This document shows positions 34,314 through 43,583 of a stretch of 64,000 nucleotides of DNA, one piece after another. The position numbers were made by a program, and so were the translations under genes. Source of the stretch: Simonsiella muelleri ATCC 29453 (GTDB taxonomy: Bacteria > Pseudomonadota > Gammaproteobacteria > Burkholderiales > Neisseriaceae); NCBI RefSeq assembly GCF_002951835.1, contig NZ_CP019448.1, forward strand, positions 1,116,001-1,180,000, given 5' to 3'. Each line of letters opens with the position of its first letter. Positions within the stretch are counted from its first letter, which is position 1. The notes beneath the pieces are model-generated. The model worked only from the letters and a program-made list of their open reading frames with translations, was not told the DNA's origin and ran no database searches.

Positions 34314-35582
34314 CTACTGGGTTAATTCATTTTCAGGCTGCCCTTCTTCGGTTTCAGGGTTAGCTGCATGATTTTGGGATTCGGGAATTTTGTCCCAATG
34401 CGGGTCAATATAACTAATCCCTTGTTCTTTTTTACGATTTTCAAAATCTACGCGCAGCAGCATTGTAAATGCCACAATCATAATGACCAAAGATGAACCA
34501 CCATACGACACCAATGGTAAAGTTAACCCCTTGTTTGGTAATAAACTAATATTCACACCAATATTAATGAAACTTTGCACCGCCACCCACACGCCAATCC
34601 CAATCGCAATAAAGGAATTGAAATGCAACTCCAAATCACGCGCTTGTTTACCAATTTTGAAGGCACGCCACACAATCCAGCCATAACACAAAATCAGTGC
34701 AGTTAAAGTAATCAATCCTAATTCTTCGGTAATCACTGCGGCAATAAAATCAGTATGCGCTTCAGGCAAAAAGCCGCGCTTGAAAATACCATTGCCCAAA
34801 CCCTCACCAAACCAGCCCCCACGTTCAATGGACATCAACGAACCCATGCTTTGATAACCTGTGCCCGTTGGGTCTTTCCATGGCTGCCACATCACGCTGA
34901 TGCGACGCATACGAAACTCGGAGGACGCAATCACCAATGCCACCACCGATGCACCCACACCCACCACAAATAGAAACCATTTCGCTGGCAAATTCGCCAA
35001 AAATAACAAAGCGATAGCAATGATTAATACCACAAATGCTGAACCCAAGTCTTTGGTTAATAAAATAAATGCCACACCTGCTGCGATTGGTACTGCTACC
35101 CAGCGCACGCGTTTAAAATCGGTTAAAACATCTAAACGGCGTTTGAAAAAACTTGCCATATACATAATCGTAACCAATTTAAAAATTTCACTGGGCTGCA
35201 TTTTAATGCCACCTGGCAGCGACAACCATCGTCGTGCACCATTAATTTCCTCACCTACAAATGGCAAAATCACTAGAATAACCAAAGATATAGGTAAAGC
35301 AAGTTTCGTCCAACGCTGCCATCTCCACATTGGCACACGATACAATAAAAATGACAATAAAATACCGATAATGGCAAATTGAGCTTGTTTAATAAAGAAA
35401 ACATTGCGATTGGCAAAATTAGTCAATCCCGCCTGTGCAATAGACGCGGAATACACCATAATCAAACCAAAAGCCAACAAGCACAACAAAACCCAAAGCA
35501 AAATTTGGTCATAATCTTTGCGCTTTTCTTGAAAATTGAAATCAAAAGCAGCTCGCTGCTGAAAAATTGTGGACAGTTTCAT
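34314..35582 (-). CDS. ftsW: Peptidoglycan polymerase FtsW
   Basis: 422 codons with about ten membrane helices. SEDS-family signs: LGLIMVYSASIAQ, GGIKMQPSEIFKL, ERGGWFGEGLGNGIFKRGFLPEAHTDFI (split over the pore loop) and KGLTLPLVSYGGSSLV. The hydrophilic tail is Glu/Asn-rich with a DUS-linked end. Divisome glycosyltransferase that works with FtsI. Ten bp before murG, so the two are co-transcribed. In Simonsiella, division is longitudinal, which makes this gene a natural object of comparison, but nothing unusual is visible in it. Confidence 0.95.
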   Translation of the reverse strand: MKLSTIFQQRAAFDFNFQEKRKDYDQILLWVLLCLLAFGLIMVYSASIAQAGLTNFANRNVFFIKQAQFAIIGILLSFLLYRVPMWRWQRWTKLALPISLVILVILPFVGEEINGARRWLSLPGGIKMQPSEIFKLVTIMYMASFFKRRLDVLTDFKRVRWVAVPIAAGVAFILLTKDLGSAFVVLIIAIALLFLANLPAKWFLFVVGVGASVVALVIASSEFRMRRISVMWQPWKDPTGTGYQSMGSLMSIERGGWFGEGLGNGIFKRGFLPEAHTDFIAAVITEELGLITLTALILCYGWIVWRAFKIGKQARDLELHFNSFIAIGIGVWVAVQSFINIGVNISLLPNKGLTLPLVSYGGSSLVIMIVAFTMLLRVDFENRKKEQGISYIDPHWDKIPESQNHAANPETEEGQPENELTQ

Positions 35583-35744
35583 GTGAAAATCGTAGTAAAG
35601 GTGCAGATTTTTATCTGCTTTTTCAAAATAATCGGCTATTTTAGCAAAATTTTATTGTTTTTTTGTGAATTATTTGGCACAAAATCTTTTATCAAATTTA
35701 AATAATTGATTTAATTACATGACAATTATGATTTTTGCAAATTT

Positions 35745-35864
35745 AGAACCTGTATTCATAGTCAACGTGAAATGGATTTTTGCCCCAGTTGGTGCGAATG
35801 CCAGGCGAATTTTATGCCAATAGCGTTTTTATTGGCATAAAATTCAACACAGCAGGTGTGAGCT
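35745..35864. mobile_element. Miniature inverted-repeat element, family A, right end missing
   Basis: Starts AGAACCTGTATTCATAGTCA and follows the 4620-4782 copy closely through the GCCAATAGCG hairpin to about 35864 (CAGCAGGTGTGAG). Then it diverges: the AAATGGAGCAAAAA part and right end are absent. In the 381-bp gap between ftsW and thrB. Confidence 0.65.
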
Positions 35865-35903
35865 TCTCAAAACGAATAAACAAAATCCATCATCTTGCTA
35901 TAA

Positions 35904-35932
35904 ATAAAAAACCCAGCAAAATAATGCTGGGT
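35904..35932 (-). terminator. Terminator after thrB
   Basis: Minus-strand ACCCAGCA (from 35932) loops and pairs with TGCTGGGT, followed by TTTTTTATTTA. Classical Rho-independent form. Confidence 0.85.
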
Positions 35933-35963
35933 AATGTTTTCAGGCTGCCTGAAAATTAAAAAA

Positions 35964-36884
35964 TTAATGAAATGTCAATAATAAATCACGGAACACATTT
36001 GGATCTTTGATAAACGTCAATTCTCCTGTGGCTGGAAAATGAAAATCCAGTAAACGCGATACCCAAAACCGCACACAACCTGCCCGATGCGCGGTATTTA
36101 AATAAGCCAATTCATCTGAGTTTAATGGGCGAATACTTTGATAACCATCAATAAATGATTGTTTTAATTCTAAATTTAGTGTATTGTTATGTTGTCGCGC
36201 CCAATCATTAATGGCAATCGCCAAATCATACACAAAACTGCCATTGCACGCATAATAAAAATCAATAAAACCAGATACTTGATTGCCATCTAACAACACA
36301 TTGTCTTTGAATAAATCGGCGTGAATAATGCCACTAGGTAAATGTGAATCTGGATTTTTTGCTAAAAAATCAATTTCTTGATTTAATAATTGCGCATCTT
36401 TTTCGTCCAAAAAAGGTTGCAATTTTGCTACACTTTCTGTCCACCACGCGACATGGCGTGGATTATCCATTTTTTGAGGGAAAGTCGCACCAACCAAGTG
36501 CATTTTTGCCAACATCGCACCTGTACTGAAACATTGTTGCACGGTAGGGCTAGCAGTGTCGCAACCACTCAATTTGCTAACAATGCATGCTGGTTTATCA
36601 GCTACTCGCGTATCCAATTGCCCATTTTTTTGGGCAATCGGTGCAGGACAAGCCACGTTATTGGCGCTCAAATGCTGCGTCAATGCCAAATAAAAAGGCA
36701 ATTGCGTTTGCGTGAGTGACTCAAACACCGTCAAAACGTAAGTATTTTGATTAGTATGAAGAAAAAAATTACTGTTGGTAATTCCCTGCGCGATGCCTTG
36801 CAGAGATTCAAATTCGCCAATTTGATAATGACGGTGCAATAATTCGCGCATTTCATCATCGGAAACGCTGGTATAAACGGACAT
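35964..36884 (-). CDS. thrB: Homoserine kinase (ThrB type II, APH fold)
   Basis: 306 codons from ATG 36884 (MSVYTSVSDDEMRELL). Choline-kinase/APH-like kinase: GIAQGITNSNFFLHT as nucleotide loop, catalytic HADLFKDNVLLDG and metal-binding GFIDFYYACNGSFVYDLAI. This APH-type homoserine kinase is the form used by Neisseria and pseudomonads instead of the GHMP kinase. Phosphorylates homoserine for threonine synthesis. An upstream in-frame start across a DUS is rejected because the family starts here. Confidence 0.92.
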   Translation of the reverse strand: MSVYTSVSDDEMRELLHRHYQIGEFESLQGIAQGITNSNFFLHTNQNTYVLTVFESLTQTQLPFYLALTQHLSANNVACPAPIAQKNGQLDTRVADKPACIVSKLSGCDTASPTVQQCFSTGAMLAKMHLVGATFPQKMDNPRHVAWWTESVAKLQPFLDEKDAQLLNQEIDFLAKNPDSHLPSGIIHADLFKDNVLLDGNQVSGFIDFYYACNGSFVYDLAIAINDWARQHNNTLNLELKQSFIDGYQSIRPLNSDELAYLNTAHRAGCVRFWVSRLLDFHFPATGELTFIKDPNVFRDLLLTFH

Positions 36885-36951
36885 AAGGCAGCCTGAAAAA
36901 TCATGAATAAAACTGGGGTGCATCATAACAAATTTCAGGCTGCCTGAAAAC

Positions 36952-38763
36952 TTATTTGCCCGAAACATTATCTTCGTTTAATGTGCCGCTATCTTCGTGC
37001 AAAATGCTGGCTTCTGCGCCTTTTACCGCCAAACTCACGGTAAAAATGCCATCGTCATCAATCCATTGTTGAATTTTATAAAAGCCTGCTTTTTCTACCA
37101 ATTCATCCATTTCCTGCTGACTGCGACAACGCATCACCCAATTTGGCTTACCATCTTTGTGGCTGGTTAGGGCGCGAGCAATGAGTTCTTGTTGAGGGTG
37201 GTGTGGCTGGTTGGTGTAAATCAAATAACCGCCTTTACTGATGGCTTCACCGAATCCTTTAAGGGATTGTAAAATCAAGTCATTATCAGAAAATAATTCA
37301 TGCAAACCCGACACAATACCCAAAGTTGGACGTGGTTTTAATTTTTTGTAATTTTCAAGATTAAACGCATCAACTTGTTCAAAAGTAACCACATTTTCCA
37401 AACCACGTTCCGCAATCATCGCTTGACCTGCTGCCACATTAATTGAACTATAATCACGCAAACGCACGCTTTCAGGCAGCTTTTCACTGGGTAACGCGTC
37501 CAAAACATAACGCCCATGCCCTGCCGCAATGTCCAAAATATGAATTTTTTTTCGTGCCGCCGTGAGTTTGTCGCAAGCCACATGAATCGCCTGTTTTAGA
37601 TGATTTTTTCGCTGACGAATCCCACGCCAACCCACCGCATTCAAATAAATTCGGTCAATGAATGTGCCAAATTCATTTTTGCCATTTGCTTGATTTTGAT
37701 AAATATAATCCAGCGTGCTGCCTGAATCAAAACCTCTTTCACAACCTATTCGCAAACCTTCGCTGTATTTTGCGCCAAACCGAATAGCTGCGCGTGTCAT
37801 TGCCCAATACATGCCACGTGGTGAGCAACATGATAAAGGCGTGGCAAATTTATCCGCTTGATAACGTGAATAACTGCTCAAATGATTTTGCGTTACATCA
37901 ATGATTTTTAAAGGTTCTGCAAAACATTGTTCAATAAAACGGCGCATTTGGACAAATACGTCTTCACGTTGTTTTTCGCCTAATGTATCGTGATAAAATC
38001 CTTTGAAAACATGGCGTTCTTTGATGTGGCTACCAAGCCGATTGTAAAATTCATGTTGTGGCGCGGCGTGAACCACAAAATCGCTGCCTGAAATCAGCAT
38101 TTGAATGGGCGTAGTGATTTGATGAGCGTTACGAACCAATCGGCTAGCCAAATCATACAAACCCAACAACACGCGCACAGAAATAGCTGGCGCAATCAAA
38201 GAATCATGATTGTAACTGTGTTGACGAGCAATATCGTGAGTCAAATAATGCGCTTTGACGTAACTTTTGACAAAAAAATTGCCACGCCATTTTTGTGCCA
38301 ATCGCAATGCAGGGCGTGCAAATGGTACATACAATTTCACTTTAAATGCAGGTGCAGCCAAAATCGCACAACGAATTTTCGGCGCATAATCATTCAGCCA
38401 GCCAGCCGCAATCACCGCACCTACGCTTTGGACAATTAAACAAATATTTTCTGGTGTAATGCCATGTTCATGTTGTATGTGTTTGATAAATTGGTCTAAA
38501 TCATCGATTGTAGTGGCAACACTGGGGCTATCGCCGCGCTCACCTGTGGTGTACCCATGTCCACGCGCATCCCACGCAAAACACGCAAATTCCGACAACC
38601 GCAATTCTTCATGAACATACATCATGCGTTCAGAATGTTCGTGTCCGCGATGCAGTAACACAATGGCGCGGCCTGTGTTGCCATTGGCAGCGGGGCGGTG
38701 GCGATAGAAAATCTGAGTACCATCGCTGGCGGTAAAATGATGAGTGGTTTCGGATTGATTCAT
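36952..38763 (-). CDS. Bifunctional alpha/beta hydrolase - SAM-dependent methyltransferase
   Basis: 603 codons. Residues about 1-290 are a lysophospholipase-type hydrolase (IVLLHRGHEHSERMMYVHEE, FAWDARGHGYTTGERG, nucleophile region CLIVQSVGAVIAAGW, His in FKGFYHDTLGEK). After a linker, about 330-590 form a class I methyltransferase (HILDIAAGHGRYVLDAL as SAM motif I, VVTFEQVDAF, LGIVSGLHELFSDN). The same fusion is known from other Neisseriaceae; substrates are probably membrane lipids or their breakdown products, which is inference. The hydrolase elbow reads QSVGA rather than the usual GxSxG. Confidence 0.82.
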   Translation of the reverse strand: MNQSETTHHFTASDGTQIFYRHRPAANGNTGRAIVLLHRGHEHSERMMYVHEELRLSEFACFAWDARGHGYTTGERGDSPSVATTIDDLDQFIKHIQHEHGITPENICLIVQSVGAVIAAGWLNDYAPKIRCAILAAPAFKVKLYVPFARPALRLAQKWRGNFFVKSYVKAHYLTHDIARQHSYNHDSLIAPAISVRVLLGLYDLASRLVRNAHQITTPIQMLISGSDFVVHAAPQHEFYNRLGSHIKERHVFKGFYHDTLGEKQREDVFVQMRRFIEQCFAEPLKIIDVTQNHLSSYSRYQADKFATPLSCCSPRGMYWAMTRAAIRFGAKYSEGLRIGCERGFDSGSTLDYIYQNQANGKNEFGTFIDRIYLNAVGWRGIRQRKNHLKQAIHVACDKLTAARKKIHILDIAAGHGRYVLDALPSEKLPESVRLRDYSSINVAAGQAMIAERGLENVVTFEQVDAFNLENYKKLKPRPTLGIVSGLHELFSDNDLILQSLKGFGEAISKGGYLIYTNQPHHPQQELIARALTSHKDGKPNWVMRCRSQQEMDELVEKAGFYKIQQWIDDDGIFTVSLAVKGAEASILHEDSGTLNEDNVSGK

Positions 38764-38814
38764 GAATAAAATCCTTTGGTTATTTCGTGAATAGGATTGT
38801 AAGCATTTTCAGGC

Positions 38815-38941
38815 TAGGGGTAAAGGATGATTCATCTATAACGCCGACTCAATCAAAGAACAAGCTAAGGAAACCATACTTTCATCATTGCATTTTAACC
38901 CATCATACCGAGTAGCGATGGCGCGAAAATATTTTAATTGT
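38815..38941 (-). mobile_element. IS5-family transposase remnant (C-terminal 35 codons)
   Basis: On the minus strand it reads LKYFRAIATRYDGLKCNDES, then VSLACSLIESAL and a stop. This matches the end of the IS5-family transposase at 5920-6675 (HFRALATRYDKLKRNYES), at lower identity. It ends in an IS-like TAGGGG at 38814. A remnant of a related, different element. Confidence 0.7.
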
Positions 38942-38976
38942 GCAAAACATTTCTTCTTTGAATCATCATATCTTTA

Positions 38977-39083
38977 CAAAACCTTTGCAAAACTTTTAAA
39001 AAATAAAAAATTCAAAATTTTATTAAATTAATATATTTAAATTTCTATTTTGGCTGAAAATGGGAGTTTTACAAAGGTCTTGG
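38977..39083. mobile_element. Miniature inverted-repeat element, family B, degenerate (about 107 bp)
   Basis: Left CAAAACCTTTGCAAAACTT and right GAGTTTTACAAAGGTCTTG are inverted repeats with mismatches, around an extremely AT-rich interior. Between the hydrolase-methyltransferase gene and the end of the receptor gene. Confidence 0.5.
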
Positions 39084-39107
39084 AATATGACAAAAACTTC
39101 GCCTTTT

Positions 39108-41270
39108 CTAAAATTCGTAATCGGCTTTCAACCACACGGTGCGTGGCATTCCCACAACTGCAAAACTGCGGTCATATCTACCACGTTGGATTTGCCAATA
39201 ATTTTTATTAAACACATTTTCCACCGCGCCACGCAAAGTTACTTGTTGATTTTTAGGTAATTTTAATGCGTATTTTGCGCCAATGTCCACTGTGGTGTAT
39301 GCAGGCAGCCTGAAAGTATTTTCCGCATTTTGAAACGATTTGCCATAATATTGTGCCGCTGCGTTCAATGTTAAGCCGCGTACAAAGGGTGTGTCCCATT
39401 CTACACCTGCTTTGGCAATCACGCGTGGACTGGTTACTTGTTGATTGCCATCAATCATATTGCCAGCATTGGTTTGGTAATTTTTCAGCTTAGCACGTTG
39501 GAATGTGATGCCAAAAGTCGGGCGTAATGTTTTGTTTAATAAGTTGGCATAAGTACTTAATTCTAAACCTGTGTTTTGTTCTTTGCCCCCGTACCCAAAC
39601 ACGCCTGTTTGCGCATTTAAATATGCGCTGGGGCGATTGATGCGGTACACGCTGGCGGTGGTGGTAATTAAGCCATCTTGCCAATTTTTGCGGATACCCA
39701 ATTCCATTTGATTGGTTTTAACGGGATCTAATGTTTCTCCATTATTTTTGGCGTTGTCGTTGTCTACTAATGCACCAGGTTCTAAATCGCGCATATAATT
39801 ACCATACACAACCAATTGATTATTTGGTACATAAGCAGCGGTAATCATAGGACTGATGGCGTGAGTAGTACTTTTGGTTTGTTTTTGATGATTTTCTTGG
39901 CGCACATATTGTAAACGCGTACCCAATGTGAGGCGGAATTTGTTGTCAAACATCATCAACGTATCTGATAACGCTAAACTGGGTGCTGTAAATGTTTCGT
40001 GGGTATTCTGCTGATTGACTGACAAAATAGTCGGTGTTGCAGGGAATTGAGGTTGGTAAATATTGCTGCTGAAACCACCAAAAGTTTTGCTGCTGCGGTC
40101 AAAATCGCGATGACGTTTCACATAATCCGCGGCAACATTCCATTGATGTTCAAGGCTGCCTGAAAAAAATTGTCCACGCGCTTTCAAATTGGCACTGGTG
40201 GTACGCGTGAGATAATCTATGGCGCGTGATGGTTCAGCACGGTAATTGCCTTGTGCATTGAGCATTTTCAATTGGGTAAATGAGCCGTCATAACGCGAAT
40301 CCATGTAGCCCAATCCACCTGATACCACAACATTTTTTAATGTGTCATATTCAAAAGTTGCCATTGCAGTTTTGTCTTCGGTGGTTTGACCTGACCACTG
40401 TGGAATGAGATTGATTTTGCCATCGGGAGCTTCGGGCATTTGGAATTTGAGCAGTTGCATATCTTGGACGCGTGCTCGTCCGCCTTCGGTTTTGCGTTTA
40501 CTGTACATCAAATCCACGCCAACTTTTAATTGCTCGCCACGATAATCTGCACCAATAGCGGCCTCACGATTTTTTTCGGAGAAGTGTTCACGCGCTGTAT
40601 CGCCTTGACGAATCAAGCCATTCACACGAATACCCCATTCACCATTTGCACCAAATCGCCGACCTATGTCTGCACTGGTTTGGTAGCGGCTGTCGCTGAA
40701 ATAGCCGACACCAAAACGATTAATGGGTTGTTTACCTGCGCGTTTGGTTTCAATATTGACAGATGCGCCCGCCGAGCCTTCTGCATCCATGCCAACCAAA
40801 GCGGTTGATGCGCCTTTGATTAATTGTGCGGACGCCACGCCAGCCGTAGGCGAGTTATAAGTGGAATATAAACCAGACAAACCATTAACGCTAAATTGTC
40901 GTGCATCAATTTGTAAATTGCGGACATACAATCCGCTAATGGTATTGGTTTCGCCACCAAAATTCATGGTAGACGCATCGGTTTTGGCTATTACATCAAC
41001 GACATTGCGTGGTGCTTGGTTAGCGAATGCTTTTTCATCGTAATTCACGACAGTGATGGGTGATGTGAAATTATTTTGTTTGCCTAGCAAGCCTAAATTC
41101 ACGGCATCACGCAAATCGCCATCGCTGGATTTGGAAAAAGAACGTTGAACTTTAGCGGTTACTTTGACATCTTCTAATGTTTGGTTAGCAGTCTTGTCTG
41201 TGGCATCTGCGGCAGCCTGAAAACTCAATAACCCACCGAACAAAGCCAATATTGATTTTATATAATTCAT
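39108..41270 (-). CDS. TonB-dependent siderophore receptor
   Basis: 720 codons. Signal peptide to SFQAAADA, a TonB-box-like LEDVKVTAK, then the plug domain (ITVVNYDEKAFANQAPRNVV, FGGETNTISGLYVRNLQID, IKGASTALVGMDAEGSAG) and a 22-strand barrel ending in an aromatic (LKADYEF). The plug type is that of ferric-siderophore receptors such as FhuE/FpvA rather than haem or transferrin receptors. Outer membrane, powered by TonB-ExbBD, which are not here. A candidate Fur box lies upstream. Exact siderophore unknown. Confidence 0.9.
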   Translation of the reverse strand: MNYIKSILALFGGLLSFQAAADATDKTANQTLEDVKVTAKVQRSFSKSSDGDLRDAVNLGLLGKQNNFTSPITVVNYDEKAFANQAPRNVVDVIAKTDASTMNFGGETNTISGLYVRNLQIDARQFSVNGLSGLYSTYNSPTAGVASAQLIKGASTALVGMDAEGSAGASVNIETKRAGKQPINRFGVGYFSDSRYQTSADIGRRFGANGEWGIRVNGLIRQGDTAREHFSEKNREAAIGADYRGEQLKVGVDLMYSKRKTEGGRARVQDMQLLKFQMPEAPDGKINLIPQWSGQTTEDKTAMATFEYDTLKNVVVSGGLGYMDSRYDGSFTQLKMLNAQGNYRAEPSRAIDYLTRTTSANLKARGQFFSGSLEHQWNVAADYVKRHRDFDRSSKTFGGFSSNIYQPQFPATPTILSVNQQNTHETFTAPSLALSDTLMMFDNKFRLTLGTRLQYVRQENHQKQTKSTTHAISPMITAAYVPNNQLVVYGNYMRDLEPGALVDNDNAKNNGETLDPVKTNQMELGIRKNWQDGLITTTASVYRINRPSAYLNAQTGVFGYGGKEQNTGLELSTYANLLNKTLRPTFGITFQRAKLKNYQTNAGNMIDGNQQVTSPRVIAKAGVEWDTPFVRGLTLNAAAQYYGKSFQNAENTFRLPAYTTVDIGAKYALKLPKNQQVTLRGAVENVFNKNYWQIQRGRYDRSFAVVGMPRTVWLKADYEF

Positions 41271-41322
41271 GTTAAACCTCGTGTTGAAGCGTAAAAAATC
41301 GCAATTATAACTGAATTGTAAT

Positions 41323-41341
41323 TTTAATGATAATATTTTCT
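41323..41341. promoter_or_regulatory. Candidate Fur box upstream of the TonB receptor
   Basis: TTTAATGATAATATTTTCT matches the Fur consensus GATAATGATAATCATTATC at 12 of 19 positions, including the continuous core TAATGATAAT. It is about 50 bp before the receptor start and also 50 bp before the mntP promoter -10 box, so it could serve both divergent genes. Confidence 0.45.
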
Positions 41342-41389
41342 ATTCAATTATTTTGAAATAAGATTTTCTTTCAGGCAGCCTGAAAACGG

Positions 41390-41395
41390 TATAAT
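41390..41395 (+). promoter_or_regulatory. mntP -10 box
   Basis: Perfect TATAAT, directly preceded by a DUS and CGG. The transcript leader would be only about 35 nt, too short for a yybP-ykoY manganese riboswitch. Confidence 0.5.
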
Positions 41396-41435
41396 CCAGC
41401 TTTCTGATTAACTATAAATAAAAAAAACACAAGCC

Positions 41436-42005
41436 ATGAGTATTTTTGCATTGATTTTATTGGCATTTAGTATGTCTATGGACGCATTTGCGGCTGCCAT
41501 TAGCAAAGGGGCAGCCGCGAAAAACGTTAGCACTCAAGAAATTATCCGTGCAGCGTTGATTTTTGGGGTAGTGGAGGGGATTACGCCACTGGTTGGTTGG
41601 GGGGCAGGGCAGGCCGCGCAATCTTTTATTGCTGAATATGATCATTGGGTTGCGTTTATTTTGCTATTGATTTTGGGTATTCGCATGATACGCGAGAGTT
41701 TTTCCGCAAAAGATGAAAATGAAATAGACAATAAAAATAATAAGTTAGGTATTCTAATTTTGACTGCCATCGCCACCAGTATTGATTCTATGATTGTGGG
41801 CGTGGGTTTGGCGTTTTTAGATGTGCATATTGGCTGGACAGCATTGGCGATAGGCTCTGCGACCACGTTTATGGCGGCGATTGGCATGGGCTTAGGTAAA
41901 ATGTTGGGCAAGAAAGTCGGTCAACGTGCGGAGTTGGTAGGTGGCTTGGTGTTGATTGCGATTGGTTCATCTATTTTGTTGAAACATTTGGGTTTTATTT
42001 CTTGA
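41436..42005 (+). CDS. mntP: Manganese efflux pump MntP
   Basis: 189 codons, six membrane helices. Conserved Asp motifs: LAFSMSMDAFAAAISKG in helix 1 and TAIATSIDSMIVGVGLAFLD in helix 4, with GWGAGQ between. Inner-membrane exporter that relieves Mn2+ excess. In Neisseria such a pump (MntX) is tied to the Mn/Fe balance, which makes the shared spacer with an iron receptor and Fur-like site noteworthy. No riboswitch-sized leader. Confidence 0.93.
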   Translation: MSIFALILLAFSMSMDAFAAAISKGAAAKNVSTQEIIRAALIFGVVEGITPLVGWGAGQAAQSFIAEYDHWVAFILLLILGIRMIRESFSAKDENEIDNKNNKLGILILTAIATSIDSMIVGVGLAFLDVHIGWTALAIGSATTFMAAIGMGLGKMLGKKVGQRAELVGGLVLIAIGSSILLKHLGFIS

Positions 42006-42134
42006 AAATAAAATGAATAAGATTCAGGCAGCCTGAAAGATATTTGGGTCAATTTGATTTGCTAAACGCGCAAAAAATCAAATTGTGCTATATTCGCTCA
42101 ATTTTCTTTTGACTAAACATTTTAGGATAATAAA

Positions 42135-42911
42135 ATGCAAAAAAAGTATTCTGTTTACGCATTGGCTTTGATGATGAGTGCGTGTAGTGTGGTGGATAGT
42201 TCCAGTTTAAATGCGCAATCTGCCCAACAATACACCGCAGTCGTACAAAAAGCACAATCTGCTAAATTGGTTGACACCACGTCCAATACCGCGAAACGCG
42301 TTCAAACTGTGTTTCGCCGACTTCTTCCTCATGCAAATGCCGCCAACCAAACAGGGCACCCTTTTGATTGGCAAATGACTGTCATTCGTTCCAATGAGAT
42401 GAACGCGTGGGCGATGCCAGGGGGTAAAATGGCGGTATATACAGGCATTGTGGAGCAGTTGAATTTGACAGATGATGAATTGGCTGCCGTCATTGGACAT
42501 GAAATGACTCACGCTTTGTTGGAACACAGCAAAAAAGAAGCCAATCGTACGGCTGGTTTGCAAATTGGCGCGAATTTGGGCAGCGCGATTTTGCAAGCCA
42601 CGACAGGCATAAACGGTGATTTGGTGAATACAGGCATTGGTTTGGCGGCGGATTTGGGCGTGGACAAGCCATTTAGTCGTAGTGCAGAAAAAGAAGCCGA
42701 TTTGGGCGGACTCAAATTAATGGCACAAGCAGGTTATAATCCACAAGCTGCGATTGCTGTGTGGCAAAAAATGAATGCAAAAAATAATAATAACAATATG
42801 TTAAATAAAATTTTATCCACACACCCTACCAATAATGCTCGCATTCAAGAATTGCAAAAAGAATTGCCAAATGTGGTACCTATTTATCAACAAGCCATTG
42901 GAAAAAAATAA
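42135..42911 (+). CDS. M48-family metalloprotease lipoprotein
   Basis: 258 codons. Lipoprotein signal ends MMSACSVVDS. Zn site HEMTH in VIGHEMTHALLEHSKKEA with the third ligand Glu in SAEKEADLGGLKLMAQAG. The fold is of the LoiP/YcaL/BepA N-terminal type without TPR repeats. Probably a periplasmic, outer-membrane-anchored quality-control protease. Monocistronic or with ppiB 82 bp later. Confidence 0.9.
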   Translation: MQKKYSVYALALMMSACSVVDSSSLNAQSAQQYTAVVQKAQSAKLVDTTSNTAKRVQTVFRRLLPHANAANQTGHPFDWQMTVIRSNEMNAWAMPGGKMAVYTGIVEQLNLTDDELAAVIGHEMTHALLEHSKKEANRTAGLQIGANLGSAILQATTGINGDLVNTGIGLAADLGVDKPFSRSAEKEADLGGLKLMAQAGYNPQAAIAVWQKMNAKNNNNNMLNKILSTHPTNNARIQELQKELPNVVPIYQQAIGKK

Positions 42912-42993
42912 TTATATTTTTCAGGTTGCCTGAAAAATATTTTTGATGATTGGATTAACAATATTTTTTAACCCTTTAATTTGAAAGAAATAA

Positions 42994-43503
42994 ATGATTA
43001 AATTGCACACTAATTTTGGCGTTATCAGCATTGAATTAGACCATGACAATGCCCCCATTACCGCTGCCAATTTTGAACAATATGTGAAAGATGGCTTTTA
43101 TGATGGCGTGATTTTTCATCGTGTTATCAAAGGTTTTATGATTCAAGGTGGGGGCATGGACAGCGACATGAACGAAAAAGATACGCGCGACAGCATTCAA
43201 AACGAAGCTCATAACGGTTTGAAAAATGAGAAATACAGCATTGCCATGGCGCGTACGTCCGACCCACATTCTGCCAGCGCACAATTTTTCATCAATACCG
43301 CCGACAACGAATTTTTGAATTATCGTGCCAAAGAATTGCATGGCCGTACAGTGGTGCAAGAATGGGGCTACGCGGTGTTTGGCAAAGTGGTGGATGGCTT
43401 TGATGTGGTGGACGCAATTGAAGGCGTCAAAACCAAAAATCACGGCTATCATGCTGATGTACCAGCAGAAACAGTTGTGATTACCAAAGCAGAAGTGGTT
43501 TGA
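42994..43503 (+). CDS. ppiB: Peptidyl-prolyl cis-trans isomerase B (cyclophilin)
   Basis: 169 codons, no signal peptide, so the cytoplasmic PpiB. Cyclophilin landmarks: GVIFHRVIKGFMIQGG, MARTSDPHSASAQFFINT and FGKVVDGFDVVDAI. Accelerates proline isomerisation in folding proteins. Followed by an inverted DUS pair. Confidence 0.94.
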   Translation: MIKLHTNFGVISIELDHDNAPITAANFEQYVKDGFYDGVIFHRVIKGFMIQGGGMDSDMNEKDTRDSIQNEAHNGLKNEKYSIAMARTSDPHSASAQFFINTADNEFLNYRAKELHGRTVVQEWGYAVFGKVVDGFDVVDAIEGVKTKNHGYHADVPAETVVITKAEVV

Positions 43504-43515
43504 TTTTTTTGATTC

Positions 43516-43547
43516 AGGCAGCCTGAAAGCGTTTTTTCAGGCTGCCT
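43516..43547. terminator. Inverted DUS pair after ppiB
   Basis: AGGCAGCCTGAAA (43516-43528) and TTTCAGGCTGCCT (43535-43547): a perfect 13-bp stem with a 6-nt loop. A third DUS follows and overlaps the start of the next gene. Confidence 0.75.
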
Positions 43548-43583
43548 ATTTAATTAACATATTGTATTTAAGGCTGCCTGAAC

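Noticed and set aside
34314..35582. Unusual FtsW linked to longitudinal division
   Set aside because: All SEDS motifs and the length are ordinary; nothing in the sequence supports a special role.
41342..41435. yybP-ykoY manganese riboswitch before mntP
   Set aside because: The -10 box leaves a leader of only about 35 nt and no matching helices are seen.
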